Below, piece after piece: positions 51,728-60,578 of a stretch of DNA of 64,000 nucleotides. The first letter of the stretch is position 1; each line of letters starts with the position of its first letter. This DNA comes from Capillimicrobium parvum (GTDB lineage Bacteria; Actinomycetota; Thermoleophilia; Solirubrobacterales; Solirubrobacteraceae), in NCBI RefSeq assembly GCF_021172045.1, contig NZ_CP087164.1:3720001-3784000 (forward strand), written 5' to 3'. The notes beneath the pieces were generated by a model. The model was not told the DNA's origin, did no database searches, and worked only from the letters and a program-made list of their open reading frames with translations. The position numbers and the translations under genes are program-made.

Positions 51728-52408
51728 ATGACGTCGTTCGCGATCACCGCCGGGATCTGCGAGGACGACGACGAGCTGCGCGGGGTGCTGCGCAGCGCGC
51801 TCGAGCGCGAGGGGATGACGGTGCGCGCCACCGCGTCCGGGACGGAGGCCGTGCGGGCGTACGGCGACGATCCGCCGGATGTGCTCGTCCTCGACGTCGG
51901 CCTGCCGGACGCCGACGGGCGCGACGTCTGCCAGGCCCTGCGGGCCCGCGGGGTGCGCACCCCGGTGCTGTTCCTCACGGCGCGCGACGCGCTGCCGGAC
52001 CGGCTCAGCGGCTTTCACGCCGGCGGCGACGACTACCTCACCAAGCCGTTCGCGCTCGCCGAGCTGCTCGTGCGGGTGCATGCGCTGCTCGCCCGCGCCC
52101 ACCCGCCGGCCACGTCCGCGGGGGCCTCGGAGGGCGTCGTCGTGGACCCGGCCGCGCACGCGATCCTGCAGGGCGACGAGCGGGTCGAGCTGACGCCGAC
52201 CGAGTTCCGGCTGCTCGCCGCGCTGGCGTCGCACCCGGGCCAGGTGGTGCGGCGTGCCGCACTGATCGCGGCCGCCTGGCCCGACGGCGCGATCGTCCAC
52301 GCCAACACGCTCGACGCCTACGTGGCGCGCATCCGGCGCAAGCTGCGTCGTGCCGGTGTCGCGCAGACGATCGAGACGGCGCGCGGCGTGGGCTATCGCC
52401 TCCAGTGA
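51728..52408 (+). CDS. OmpR-family response regulator
   Basis: A 226-residue regulator. The receiver has acidic residues CEDDDE, the phosphoacceptor D56 (DVLVLDVGLPDADGRD) and the lysine in DYLTKPFALAELLVR. The winged helix has VELTPTEFRLLAALASHPGQ and HANTLDAYVARIRRKLRRAG. It overlaps the kinase gene by 4 bp and is probably regulated by it. Confidence 0.93.
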   Translation: MTSFAITAGICEDDDELRGVLRSALEREGMTVRATASGTEAVRAYGDDPPDVLVLDVGLPDADGRDVCQALRARGVRTPVLFLTARDALPDRLSGFHAGGDDYLTKPFALAELLVRVHALLARAHPPATSAGASEGVVVDPAAHAILQGDERVELTPTEFRLLAALASHPGQVVRRAALIAAAWPDGAIVHANTLDAYVARIRRKLRRAGVAQTIETARGVGYRLQ

Positions 52409-53721
52409 GCTTCCGCAGCCGGCTCCTGCTGGTATCGCTCGCAACGCTCGCTGTGGGCCTGGGCGCACTGCTGATCGCCGGCAACCTGCTGCTCGCGGCA
52501 CGCGTCAACGCCGACGTCGACGACCTCCTGCGCGCGCGTACCGACGCCCAGATCGCCGCCCTGCGGGTCACGGCCGCCGGCGTTCACGTCCGCCACGTCG
52601 CCAACGACCGCCTGCTCGACCGCGAGGCGTGGGTGCTGGACGGTGGCGAGGTCGTCGAACGGCCCACGGGCGCGACCGCCGAGCTGGACGCCCGGGCCGT
52701 GGCGCTCGGCCGCCGCGGGGTGACCGCCACGGCCGACGGCCCGGGCGACATCCGCCTGCATGCGGAACCGGTCCACGCGCGCAGATCGAACGAGCCCGTG
52801 GGCGCGGTCGTGGTCGGACTCTCGCTGGACCCGTTCGAGCGCCTCCAGGGGGGCGTGCTCATCGGATCGATCGTCATCGCGGGGCTCGTGCTGCTGGCCG
52901 GCGGCCTGGCGATCCGTCGGGCGATCGACGGCGCGCTGCGACCGGTCGTCCAGATGACCGACCGCGCCCGTCACTGGGGCGCTCACGACCTCGACCGCCG
53001 CTTCGAGCTCGGCGAGCCGCGCGACGAGCTCACGAGCCTGGCCGCGACCCTGGACGGCCTGCTGGCGCGCATCGCCGCCTCGCGCCGCCACGAGCAGCAC
53101 TTCGCCAGCGAGGTCGCCCACGAGCTGCGCACGCCCCTGGCCGGGCTGCGGGGCCGGGCCGAGCTGGCGCTGGGTGCGCAGGGCCCGGGCGCCGACGCCG
53201 AGCGCGACGAGGCGCTGCGCAGCGTCGTCGACCAGGTGACGCGTCTCGACCGGGCCATCGACACCCTGCTGGCGATGGCGCGCCGCGACCTCGACCCCGC
53301 CCTCGGGACGACCGACGTGGCCGCGCTGGCCCACGAGATCGAGGGCGTCACGGTGCGGGCGGCCCCGGATCTGCCGCTCGCGGCGGGTGACGACGGAGTG
53401 ATCCGCCAGGCCCTCGCGCCGCTCGTCGACAACGCCCGCCGCCACGCACGCGACCGGGTGACCCTCGAGCTGGGCGCCGCGCCCGGACGCGTGCGCGTGA
53501 CCGTGCACGACGACGGACCCGGGCTCGATCCCGCGCTCGGCGAGCGGGCGTTCGAGCCGGGCGCGCGCGGCCCCGGCGAGCCGGCCGGCGGCGCCGGGCT
53601 CGGGCTCTCGCTCGCCCGGCGGCTGGCGCGCGCGTGCGGCGGCGAGGTGACGATCGGCGACGGCCCCGGCGGCTGCTTCGTCCTCGAGCTGCCCGCCGTC
53701 GCGTCGTTCGAGCGCCGCTGA
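52405..53721 (+). CDS. Sensor histidine kinase
   Basis: A 438-residue membrane kinase. Two helices (about 5-30 and 150-175) flank a short extracytoplasmic sensor. A HAMP linker follows, then HisKA with the phosphoacceptor in FASEVAHELRTPLAGLRGRA, and HATPase with LVDNARRHARDR and VHDDGPGLDPALGERAFEPG then GAGLGLSLARRLA. Starts at GTG. It partners the OmpR regulator; the next gene encodes a COG4705 membrane protein, a frequent companion. Confidence 0.92.
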   Translation: MSFRSRLLLVSLATLAVGLGALLIAGNLLLAARVNADVDDLLRARTDAQIAALRVTAAGVHVRHVANDRLLDREAWVLDGGEVVERPTGATAELDARAVALGRRGVTATADGPGDIRLHAEPVHARRSNEPVGAVVVGLSLDPFERLQGGVLIGSIVIAGLVLLAGGLAIRRAIDGALRPVVQMTDRARHWGAHDLDRRFELGEPRDELTSLAATLDGLLARIAASRRHEQHFASEVAHELRTPLAGLRGRAELALGAQGPGADAERDEALRSVVDQVTRLDRAIDTLLAMARRDLDPALGTTDVAALAHEIEGVTVRAAPDLPLAAGDDGVIRQALAPLVDNARRHARDRVTLELGAAPGRVRVTVHDDGPGLDPALGERAFEPGARGPGEPAGGAGLGLSLARRLARACGGEVTIGDGPGGCFVLELPAVASFERR

Positions 53722-53775
53722 GAACGCGCCGACCAGTCAGGTGCCCGCCAGGCTGGCAGCGCCACGCTGCCCGCC

Positions 53776-54585
53776 ATGACCACACACGCTCAGCCGCCGG
53801 CCATGTCCATGGGGCGGCGGATGCTCAACAAGGTCCCGGAGATAACGCTGATCTTCTGGGCGATCAAGATCATGTGCACGACGGTGGGTGAGACGGCCGC
53901 CGACTACCTCAACGACAACCTCGGCCTCGGACTCACGAAGACCACCTACGTGGCCGGGGCACTGCTCGCGGGGCTGCTCGTGGTCCAGTTCGCCCTGCGC
54001 CGGTACGTGCCGCTCGTCTACTGGGCCGTCGTGGTCGTCATCAGCGTCTTCGGCACGCTCATCACCGACAACATGACCGACCGCTACGGCGTGCCGCTGA
54101 CGACGAGCACGATCGTCTTCGGCGTCGTCCTCGCCGCCGTGTTCGCCGTCTGGTATGCGATGGAGCGCACGTTGTCGATCCACTCGATCGTCACGACGAG
54201 GCGCGAGGCGTTCTACTGGCTGGCGATCCTGTTCACGTTCGCGCTCGGCACCGCCGCCGGCGACCTGGTCGCCGAGCGGTTCGACGTGGGCTACGCCGTG
54301 TCGATCGCCCTGTTCGGCGGGCTGATCCTCGCGGTCGTCGTCGCCCACTACGCGTTCCGGATGAACGCCGTCCTGTCGTTCTGGCTGGCGTACATCCTCA
54401 CGCGGCCGCTCGGCGCCTCGATCGGCGACGAGATGTCCCAGAACACCCACAAGTACGGCGGTCTGGGGCTCGGGACGACCGGGACGAGCTACATCTTCCT
54501 CGCCTGCATCCTCGGTCTGGTCGCCTACCTGACCGTGACCAAGCGCGATCAGACGCCGCCCGAGGCGGTGGCCGCCGCGCAATGA
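53776..54585 (+). CDS. COG4705-type membrane protein
   Basis: A 269-residue protein with about eight transmembrane helices in two similar halves. Family motifs are NKVPEITLIFWAIKIMCTTV then GETAADYLNDNLGLGLT, and REAFYWLAILFTFALGTAAG. Function is not established; members often sit beside two-component systems. It lies 54 bp after the kinase. Confidence 0.75.
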   Translation: MTTHAQPPAMSMGRRMLNKVPEITLIFWAIKIMCTTVGETAADYLNDNLGLGLTKTTYVAGALLAGLLVVQFALRRYVPLVYWAVVVVISVFGTLITDNMTDRYGVPLTTSTIVFGVVLAAVFAVWYAMERTLSIHSIVTTRREAFYWLAILFTFALGTAAGDLVAERFDVGYAVSIALFGGLILAVVVAHYAFRMNAVLSFWLAYILTRPLGASIGDEMSQNTHKYGGLGLGTTGTSYIFLACILGLVAYLTVTKRDQTPPEAVAAAQ

Positions 54586-54634
54586 CGCCGCCGGGCGGCG
54601 CGGCGCGGCCGCGCCGCCCGGCCGTCCGTCGCGA

Positions 54635-55291
54635 TCAGTCCGCGGTTCCGACCGGCGCCCGGAGCCGGCGGACCGCCACCGTCACGACGATCACCGCCAC
54701 CGCCGCGACGACCGCGTAGTCGACGTAGCGCAGCGCGTGGTGCACGCTCTCCCAGCGGGTGCCGACCGCCCAGCCGATCCCGGCGAACACCGCGCACCAG
54801 ATCAGCGAGCCGGCCAGCGTCAGCAGGGTGTACGGGCCGACCGGAACGCGGAACACGCCGGCCGGGATGGAGATGAACGAGCGGACGAGCGGTACCAGCC
54901 GGCCCAGGAACACCGCTCGCCCGCCGAAGCGGACGAACCAGCGCTCCGCCCGCGCCAGGCGCTCGGGACCGAGATGCAGCCACCGGCCATGACGCTCGAC
55001 GAGCGGGCGCCCGCCGGCCACGCCGATCCCCCAGCCGGCCAGCGAGCCGGCGAGGTAGCCGAGAGCACCGGCGGCCGTCACCACCAGGTATGCCGGGACG
55101 CCGTCGGGGACGTCGATCCCGAGCACCGTCGCGTGATGCGCGAGCACCCCGGCCGCCAGGACCCCGGCGTAGAGCATGACGAGCTCGCCACCGGCGGGAA
55201 GGATGGCGTCGACGGCCATCAGGAGGAACACGGCGAGCACGCCGTGGGTGCTCACGGCGTCCGTGAGCTGTCCGGTGATCGAAGCGAGCAT
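54635..55291 (-). CDS. DedA family membrane protein
   Basis: A 218-residue membrane protein. The signature VERHGRWLHLGPERLARAER, then FGGRAVFLGRLVPLVRSFIS and PAGVFRVPVGPYTLLTLAGS is that of DedA/SNARE-associated proteins, proposed undecaprenyl-phosphate or phospholipid flippases. ATG 55291 is chosen by alignment. Convergent with the COG4705 gene. Confidence 0.9.
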   Translation of the reverse strand: MLASITGQLTDAVSTHGVLAVFLLMAVDAILPAGGELVMLYAGVLAAGVLAHHATVLGIDVPDGVPAYLVVTAAGALGYLAGSLAGWGIGVAGGRPLVERHGRWLHLGPERLARAERWFVRFGGRAVFLGRLVPLVRSFISIPAGVFRVPVGPYTLLTLAGSLIWCAVFAGIGWAVGTRWESVHHALRYVDYAVVAAVAVIVVTVAVRRLRAPVGTAD

Positions 55292-55341
55292 GGCCTCACG
55301 ATGGGTGGCCGAAGCTGACCGAAGCCTGAACGAGCATGGTC

Positions 55342-56805
55342 TCAGACCGGCCCGCTGGGCCGCCGCGGCCGGCCGGGCTCCTGTCGCGGCAGCCGCGACG
55401 GCGACCCCGCGACCGCGGTCGCGGCGCACGCCGCCGGCCCGGCGGACGCGGGCGCGGCACGCTCGTCGCGCAGCCACGCGGGGACGGAGGCGTCGGGATG
55501 GGCGAAGTCGAACGCGGCGGTCAGGTCGCCGGTCGCCGCCCTGCGCCACCGGCTCAGATGCGGGACCTCCGCGCCGAAGCGCACCTCGAGGAACCGCAGG
55601 ATCGAGCTGTGGTCGAAGACCTCGGAGCACACGAACCCGCCGCGCGAGAACGGCGAGACGACGAGCAGCCCGACGCGCAGGCCGAGCCCGACGGGTCCGC
55701 GCACCCCCTGGGCGCTCGCGGGCAGGCGGGCGCCCGCCAGGAACTCGCCGCGGGTTCCGGGCGCCGGCACCGGTGGGGCGACGTGGTCGTAGAAGCCTCC
55801 GGCCTCGTCCCAGGTGACGAACACGGCGGTGCGGGCCCAGCGCCGCTCGTCCGCCGTCAGCGCCTGTAGGACCTGGGCGACCATCGCCTGGCCCGCGTGC
55901 ACCGAGGAGGCGCCGGGGTGCTCGCTGGAGGCCATCGGCGCGAACACCCAGCTGACCGGAGGCAGCGCACCGTCGCGTACGTCGGCGAAGAAGTCGCGCG
56001 GGAACCGGTGCGACGCGGCGCCCGCCAGCCGGCGGCGACGACGGATCGCGGAGAACCCGAAGAGGACGTTGGTGAAGTCGTCGCGCCCCTGTCCGCTGTA
56101 GATCCGCCACTCCACCCCGCGGGCCGCGAGCTGCTCGAGCATGGTCGTCCAGCCGAAGTGCGGCCGGCTCCCCGGGGGGACGTCGTCGATCAGCGGCCCG
56201 CCGTGGCGGCCGTCCGGGTCGATCGACGCGCTGAGGGCGAAGACCTGGTTCGGGTGGCTGGGCCCGAGCACCGGCGCGTGGTGGCGGTCGCAGATCGTGA
56301 AGGCCTGCGCCAGCCGGAAGTAGAAGGGGAGATCGCGACGCTGGTAGTAGCCCATGGCCGGCGCCGGGCCGAACGGCACGGCCGCGTGCCCCGGCACGCG
56401 CGCAAAGCCGTCCATCCGCCCCTCGTCCCAGCATGCGTGCACCGAGCTCCAGCGGTGCTCCGGGTCGGGCACGCATCCGGTCCGGCCGGTCGTCGGGATG
56501 TGCCATGGGCCGACCCCGGGCCCGGCGCCATCCCGCTGCACGAGCAGCTTCCGGGCCGCCGCGTCGTGGAACCCGACAACGCCCGGGAACGTGCCGAAGT
56601 AGTGGTCGAAGGAGCGGTTCTCCTGCATGACGACGACCACGCGGTCGATGTCGGCGATGCGACCGCTGCGCCGGCTGGGACCGGGCGGGCGCCGCCGGCC
56701 CTGCGCCTCCTCCCAGGGCTCGAACGCGAGCCCGCCGGCGACGGCGGCGCACACGGCGCCCGCGCCGAGGCGCAACACCGCCCTGCGCGTCAGGCCGTCC
56801 GCCAT
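55342..56805 (-). CDS. Phospholipase C / acid phosphatase family phosphoesterase (exported)
   Basis: A 487-residue protein with a Tat-like signal (TRRAVLRLGAGAVCAAVAGG). The alkaline-phosphatase-fold motifs are VVVMQENRSFDHYFGTFPGV, HHAPVLGPSHPNQVFALS, and VFVTWDEAGGFYDHVAPPVP. The family cleaves phospholipids or phosphate esters outside the cell. The C-terminal end is Ala/Pro/Arg-rich. ATG 56805 places the twin arginine at residues 7-8. Divergent from the Liv transporter. Confidence 0.85.
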   Translation of the reverse strand: MADGLTRRAVLRLGAGAVCAAVAGGLAFEPWEEAQGRRRPPGPSRRSGRIADIDRVVVVMQENRSFDHYFGTFPGVVGFHDAAARKLLVQRDGAGPGVGPWHIPTTGRTGCVPDPEHRWSSVHACWDEGRMDGFARVPGHAAVPFGPAPAMGYYQRRDLPFYFRLAQAFTICDRHHAPVLGPSHPNQVFALSASIDPDGRHGGPLIDDVPPGSRPHFGWTTMLEQLAARGVEWRIYSGQGRDDFTNVLFGFSAIRRRRRLAGAASHRFPRDFFADVRDGALPPVSWVFAPMASSEHPGASSVHAGQAMVAQVLQALTADERRWARTAVFVTWDEAGGFYDHVAPPVPAPGTRGEFLAGARLPASAQGVRGPVGLGLRVGLLVVSPFSRGGFVCSEVFDHSSILRFLEVRFGAEVPHLSRWRRAATGDLTAAFDFAHPDASVPAWLRDERAAPASAGPAACAATAVAGSPSRLPRQEPGRPRRPSGPV

Positions 56806-56856
56806 GAGGCCATGCTGTCGGCCGTGCCTGACCGGTACATGAGCGCCGGGTGACAG

Positions 56857-56886
56857 TTGACACCGCAGCACGCTGTTCTGTTTAGT
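56857..56886 (+). promoter_or_regulatory. Putative sigma-70-type promoter for the Liv operon
   Basis: TTGACA (56857-56862), 18 bases, then TTTAGT (56881-56886). A strong ribosome site (AAGGAGGG) stands just before the livK ATG at 56928. The -10 match is weak. Confidence 0.4.
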
Positions 56887-56927
56887 GGCCCCTCGGGGGA
56901 TGCGTACACCGCAAGGAGGGTCGGGTC

Positions 56928-58190
56928 ATGTTGCGATTCCGGGTTCTGGCATTGGCGAGCCTGTCGGCGCTGGCGATCACCGTGGCCGCATGCGGGTCGG
57001 GTGACGACGGGGGCTCGACGACCGCGGACACGCAGGCGTCCGCCTCGACGCAGGCGGCGGGGACGACGGCGAGGGCGTCGAAGGAGCCGATCGTCATCGG
57101 CGCCGCGATCGACCAGACCGACTTCATGAAGTCCTTCGACGGCCCCGCGCTCGCGGCGGCGCAGATCGAGGCCAAGAAGATCAACGACGCCGGCGGCGTC
57201 GACGGGCGGATGATCGAGTTCAAGACGATCAACACGCAGCTCAAGCCCGACAAGACGCGCTCGGCCGCGCTCGACCTCGCCGACCAGGGCGCCTCCGTGC
57301 TCTGGGTGACCTGCGACGTGGACCTCGCGACGCCCGCCATCCAGGTCGGCCTCGAGAAGAAGCTGCTGACCGTCGCCCCCTGCATCGGCACGGATCAGAT
57401 GGGTCCCAAGCGCTTCGGCGACGCGGGCAAGCTGGCGTTCTCGCTCGGCAACCTCGCCCAGGACGAGGGCGCCGCGATGGCCCAGCTGGCGTCCGACAAG
57501 GGCTGGAAGACGGCCGACGTCGTCTCCGACAAGCAGCTCGTCTACACGCAGAACGTGTGTGACGCGTTCGCCAACAAGTTCGAGCAGCTCGGCGGCAAGG
57601 TCACCCACCGCGAGACGTTCACGCAGGGCGACAACACGATCAACCGCGTCGTGTCGAAGACCAACGGCGCCAAGGCCGACGCGATCGCGCTGTGCACCGT
57701 GCCGGGCAAGGACGTCGCCGCCTTCGTGTCCGGCCTGCGCGGGCTCGGCAACACCACGCCGATCGTCACCCCGTGGTCGCTCGACGGCAACTTCTGGCTG
57801 CCCAAGAGCACCTCCGCCTCGGACAACATCTACACCGTGACCTACGCGTCGGTGTTCGGCGACGACCCCGACCCCGCGGTGCAGCAGCTCATCGACGCCA
57901 TGAAGGCCCAGGGCGAGGCGCCGGTCACCGGCGGCTTCGTCACCGGGGCGGCGGCCGTCGACGCCATCGCCGCGGCGGTCAAGGACAACGGCGGCGACAC
58001 CGACGGCGCGCAGCTCGCGGCGAAGTTCGAGGCGTTCAAGGACCTGCCCACGGTGTCCGGCAAGATCTCGTTCTCCGACCAGTTCCACTCGGTCTTCGGG
58101 CGCGACTACCGGGTCATCACCACGAACAAGGGCACGCGCGCCTACGAGGAGTCCGTCAAGCCCGATGCTCCGGCAGACCTGTCCCAGTAG
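56928..58190 (+). CDS. livK: Liv-type ABC transporter substrate-binding lipoprotein
   Basis: A 420-residue type I periplasmic-binding-protein. The lipobox TVAAC puts the lipid at C22, followed by a Ser/Thr/Ala-rich linker. The fold starts EPIVIGAAIDQTDFMKSFDG, with QIEAKKINDAGGVDGRMIEF then LADQGASVLWVTCDVD. The family binds branched-chain amino acids, amides, aromatics or other small organics. Ligand unknown. Confidence 0.88.
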   Translation: MLRFRVLALASLSALAITVAACGSGDDGGSTTADTQASASTQAAGTTARASKEPIVIGAAIDQTDFMKSFDGPALAAAQIEAKKINDAGGVDGRMIEFKTINTQLKPDKTRSAALDLADQGASVLWVTCDVDLATPAIQVGLEKKLLTVAPCIGTDQMGPKRFGDAGKLAFSLGNLAQDEGAAMAQLASDKGWKTADVVSDKQLVYTQNVCDAFANKFEQLGGKVTHRETFTQGDNTINRVVSKTNGAKADAIALCTVPGKDVAAFVSGLRGLGNTTPIVTPWSLDGNFWLPKSTSASDNIYTVTYASVFGDDPDPAVQQLIDAMKAQGEAPVTGGFVTGAAAVDAIAAAVKDNGGDTDGAQLAAKFEAFKDLPTVSGKISFSDQFHSVFGRDYRVITTNKGTRAYEESVKPDAPADLSQ

Positions 58191-58217
58191 CCCGCCGCGG
58201 CCGGACGACGTGGGCGG

Positions 58218-58985
58218 GTGAGCGAGGGCACCGCCAATCCGGCGGACGCGCTCGAGGCACGTGGTGTCTCGCGCGCGTTCGCCGGCGTGCAGGCCGTCCA
58301 GGACGTCAGCCTCCGCGTGGGGCGCCGTGAGGTCGTCGGGCTGATCGGCCCCAACGGCGCGGGCAAGACCACGCTGATCAACCTGATGACCGGCTTCGAC
58401 CGGCCGACGGGCGGCGCGATCCTGCTCGACGGCGAGGACGTCAGCGGCTGGTCGCCGGCGCGGCGGGCGCGGGCGGGGCTGGCCCGCACCTTCCAGCACG
58501 GCCACCTGTTCGGCGGGCTCAGCGTGCGCGAGAACGTCGAGGTGGCGGCGCTCGGCGCGGGCGCGGGCCCCCGGGCGGCCCGCCGGCGCGCCGAGGAGCT
58601 GCTCGGCGCGCTCGGCCTCGCGGGCCAGGCCGACCGCGACGCCCGCCTGCTCCCGCACGGTGAGCAGCGCAAGCTGGGCGTGGCGCGGGCGGTGGCCGCC
58701 GAGCCGCGCTACGTGCTGATGGACGAGCCCGCCGCGGGCCTGGTCGAGACGGAGGTGCCGAGCCTGATCGACCTCGTGCGCTCCGTTGCCGAGGCGCACG
58801 GCGCGGGCGTCCTGCTCGTCGACCACAACATGGCGCTGGTCATGGCGGTCTCCGACCGCATCCAGGTCCTCGACCAGGGACGCACGCTCGCCGAGGGCTC
58901 CGCCGCCGAGATCCGCGCCAACGTCGACGTGGCCAGCGCCTACCTGGGCGGGACGGGCATCGCCGGACAGGAGGCGCATGTCTGA
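58218..58985 (+). CDS. livG: Liv-type ABC transporter ATPase 1
   Basis: A 255-residue ABC ATPase. Walker A LIGPNGAGKTTLINLMTGFD, the Q-loop segment ARTFQHGHLFGGLSVRENVE, and Walker B RYVLMDEPAAGL are clear, but the usual LSGGQ signature reads LPHGEQRKLGVARA. Starts at GTG; ends 8 bp inside the next gene. Confidence 0.9.
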   Translation: MSEGTANPADALEARGVSRAFAGVQAVQDVSLRVGRREVVGLIGPNGAGKTTLINLMTGFDRPTGGAILLDGEDVSGWSPARRARAGLARTFQHGHLFGGLSVRENVEVAALGAGAGPRAARRRAEELLGALGLAGQADRDARLLPHGEQRKLGVARAVAAEPRYVLMDEPAAGLVETEVPSLIDLVRSVAEAHGAGVLLVDHNMALVMAVSDRIQVLDQGRTLAEGSAAEIRANVDVASAYLGGTGIAGQEAHV

Positions 58986-59694
58986 CGCGACGCTCGCCGT
59001 CGACGGCCTCGAGGTGCGCTACGGGCCGGTCGCCGTCGTGCGCGGCCTCAGCCTGAACGTCAGGGCCGGCGAGGTCGTCGGGTTGATCGGGCCCAACGGC
59101 GCCGGGAAGACGACCACGCTGTCCGCGATCATGGGCCTCGTCGCGGTCAGGCGGGGCACCGTGCGCCTCGGGGACCGCTCCCTGGTCGGCCGCCGGCCCG
59201 AGGACATCGCGCGCACCGGCGTGGCGCTGGTCCCGGAGGGCCGCCACCTCTTCCCCATGATGACCGTCGAGGAGAACCTGCGCCTCGGACTCAGCGGGCG
59301 GCGCTCGCTCGAGGGCCTCGACGACGACCGGGCGTGGGTCGACGGGCTCTTCCCGGTTGTGCGCGAGTTCGCCGACCGCCGCGCGGGCGAGCTGTCGGGC
59401 GGCCAGCAGCAGCAGGTCGCGATCGCGCGGGCGCTGCTGGCCAGGCCCGAGGTGCTGCTGCTCGACGAACCGTCGCTCGGGCTGGCGCCGACCACGGTCG
59501 AGGCCGTGTTCGCCGCGCTGCGCAAGGTCCGCGAGCACGGCGTCACGGTCCTGCTCGTCGAGCAGCGCGCACAGCTCGCCGTCGCCTTCTGCGACCGCAC
59601 CTACGTCATGGTCGCGGGCGAGTGCCGGATCACGCTCACGCCCGCCGACGCCAACGACACGACGCGGATCATCGCCGCGTACTTCGGCGCATGA
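58978..59694 (+). CDS. livF: Liv-type ABC transporter ATPase 2
   Basis: A 238-residue ABC ATPase. Walker A LIGPNGAGKTTTLSAIMGLV, signature ELSGGQQQQVAIARALLARP, Walker B VLLLDEPSLGLAP. The LivF feature VALVPEGRHLFPMMTVEENL is present. Coupled to both neighbours. Confidence 0.92.
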   Translation: MSDATLAVDGLEVRYGPVAVVRGLSLNVRAGEVVGLIGPNGAGKTTTLSAIMGLVAVRRGTVRLGDRSLVGRRPEDIARTGVALVPEGRHLFPMMTVEENLRLGLSGRRSLEGLDDDRAWVDGLFPVVREFADRRAGELSGGQQQQVAIARALLARPEVLLLDEPSLGLAPTTVEAVFAALRKVREHGVTVLLVEQRAQLAVAFCDRTYVMVAGECRITLTPADANDTTRIIAAYFGA

Positions 59695-60578
59695 GCGTCC
59701 TGCAGTCGCTCATCGACGGGATCGCGCAGGGCGCGGTCTTCGCGCTCGTCGCCGTCGGGATCGCGCTCGTGTTCGGTGTCCTGCGGCTCGTGAACTTCGC
59801 CTACGGCGAGCTGATCACGATCGGCGGCTACACGCTGGCGCTCACGAGCGACTGGCCGATCCCGCTGTCGCTGCTGGCCTGCCTGGCCGCATCGGTCGCG
59901 CTCGCGGTGCTGACCGAGCGCGTCGCCTTCCGCCCGCTGCGCAACGCGGCGCCGGCGACCACGCTGGTCGCGACGTTCGCGGTCGCGTTCTCGCTGGAGG
60001 CGGTGTGGCGCATCGCGTTCGGCGTCGACGGCCGCAGCGCCGACGTGCTCGGCGGCCTGAACCGGACGGCGATCAGCGGGGCGCTCGACGTGCGCTGGAT
60101 CACGATCGTCGAGCTCGTGCTCGGCGTCGCGCTGCTCGCCGCGCTGGGGCTGCTGCTCAACCGCACGAACATCGGCCTGCAGATGCGCGCGGCGGCGGCC
60201 GACATCCGCACCGCGCGCGCCCTCGGCGTCCGCGCCGACCGGGTCATCACGTTCGCGTTCGTCCTCGCCGGCCTGCTCGCCGGCGTGGTCGCGATGCTGC
60301 TGACCGCAGCCGCGCCGCTCGTGGAGCCGACGTTCGGGCTGCAGATCACGATCTTCGCGCTCGTCGGCGTCGTCGTGGGCGGCATGGACAACCTCGTGTC
60401 GGCGACGCTCGGCGGGTTCGCGCTCGGCCTGGCGAACTCCCTGCTCGGCGACATCCTGCCCGCCGACGAGCGGGTGTTCCTGCCGTCGTTCACCTTCCTG
60501 CTCGTCATCATCGTCCTCGTGCTGCGGCCGGCGGGCCTGTTCCGCTCGCGCTCGGCGGCCGGCGTGGAGCGCGTGTGA
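59691..60578 (+). CDS. livH: Liv-type ABC transporter permease 1
   Basis: A 295-residue permease with about eight helices. Signatures QSLIDGIAQGAVFALVAVGI, GVLRLVNFAYGELITIGGYT, and VGVVVGGMDNLVSATLGGFA are LivH-type. Overlaps livF (ATGA) and livM. Confidence 0.92.
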   Translation: MSVLQSLIDGIAQGAVFALVAVGIALVFGVLRLVNFAYGELITIGGYTLALTSDWPIPLSLLACLAASVALAVLTERVAFRPLRNAAPATTLVATFAVAFSLEAVWRIAFGVDGRSADVLGGLNRTAISGALDVRWITIVELVLGVALLAALGLLLNRTNIGLQMRAAAADIRTARALGVRADRVITFAFVLAGLLAGVVAMLLTAAAPLVEPTFGLQITIFALVGVVVGGMDNLVSATLGGFALGLANSLLGDILPADERVFLPSFTFLLVIIVLVLRPAGLFRSRSAAGVERV

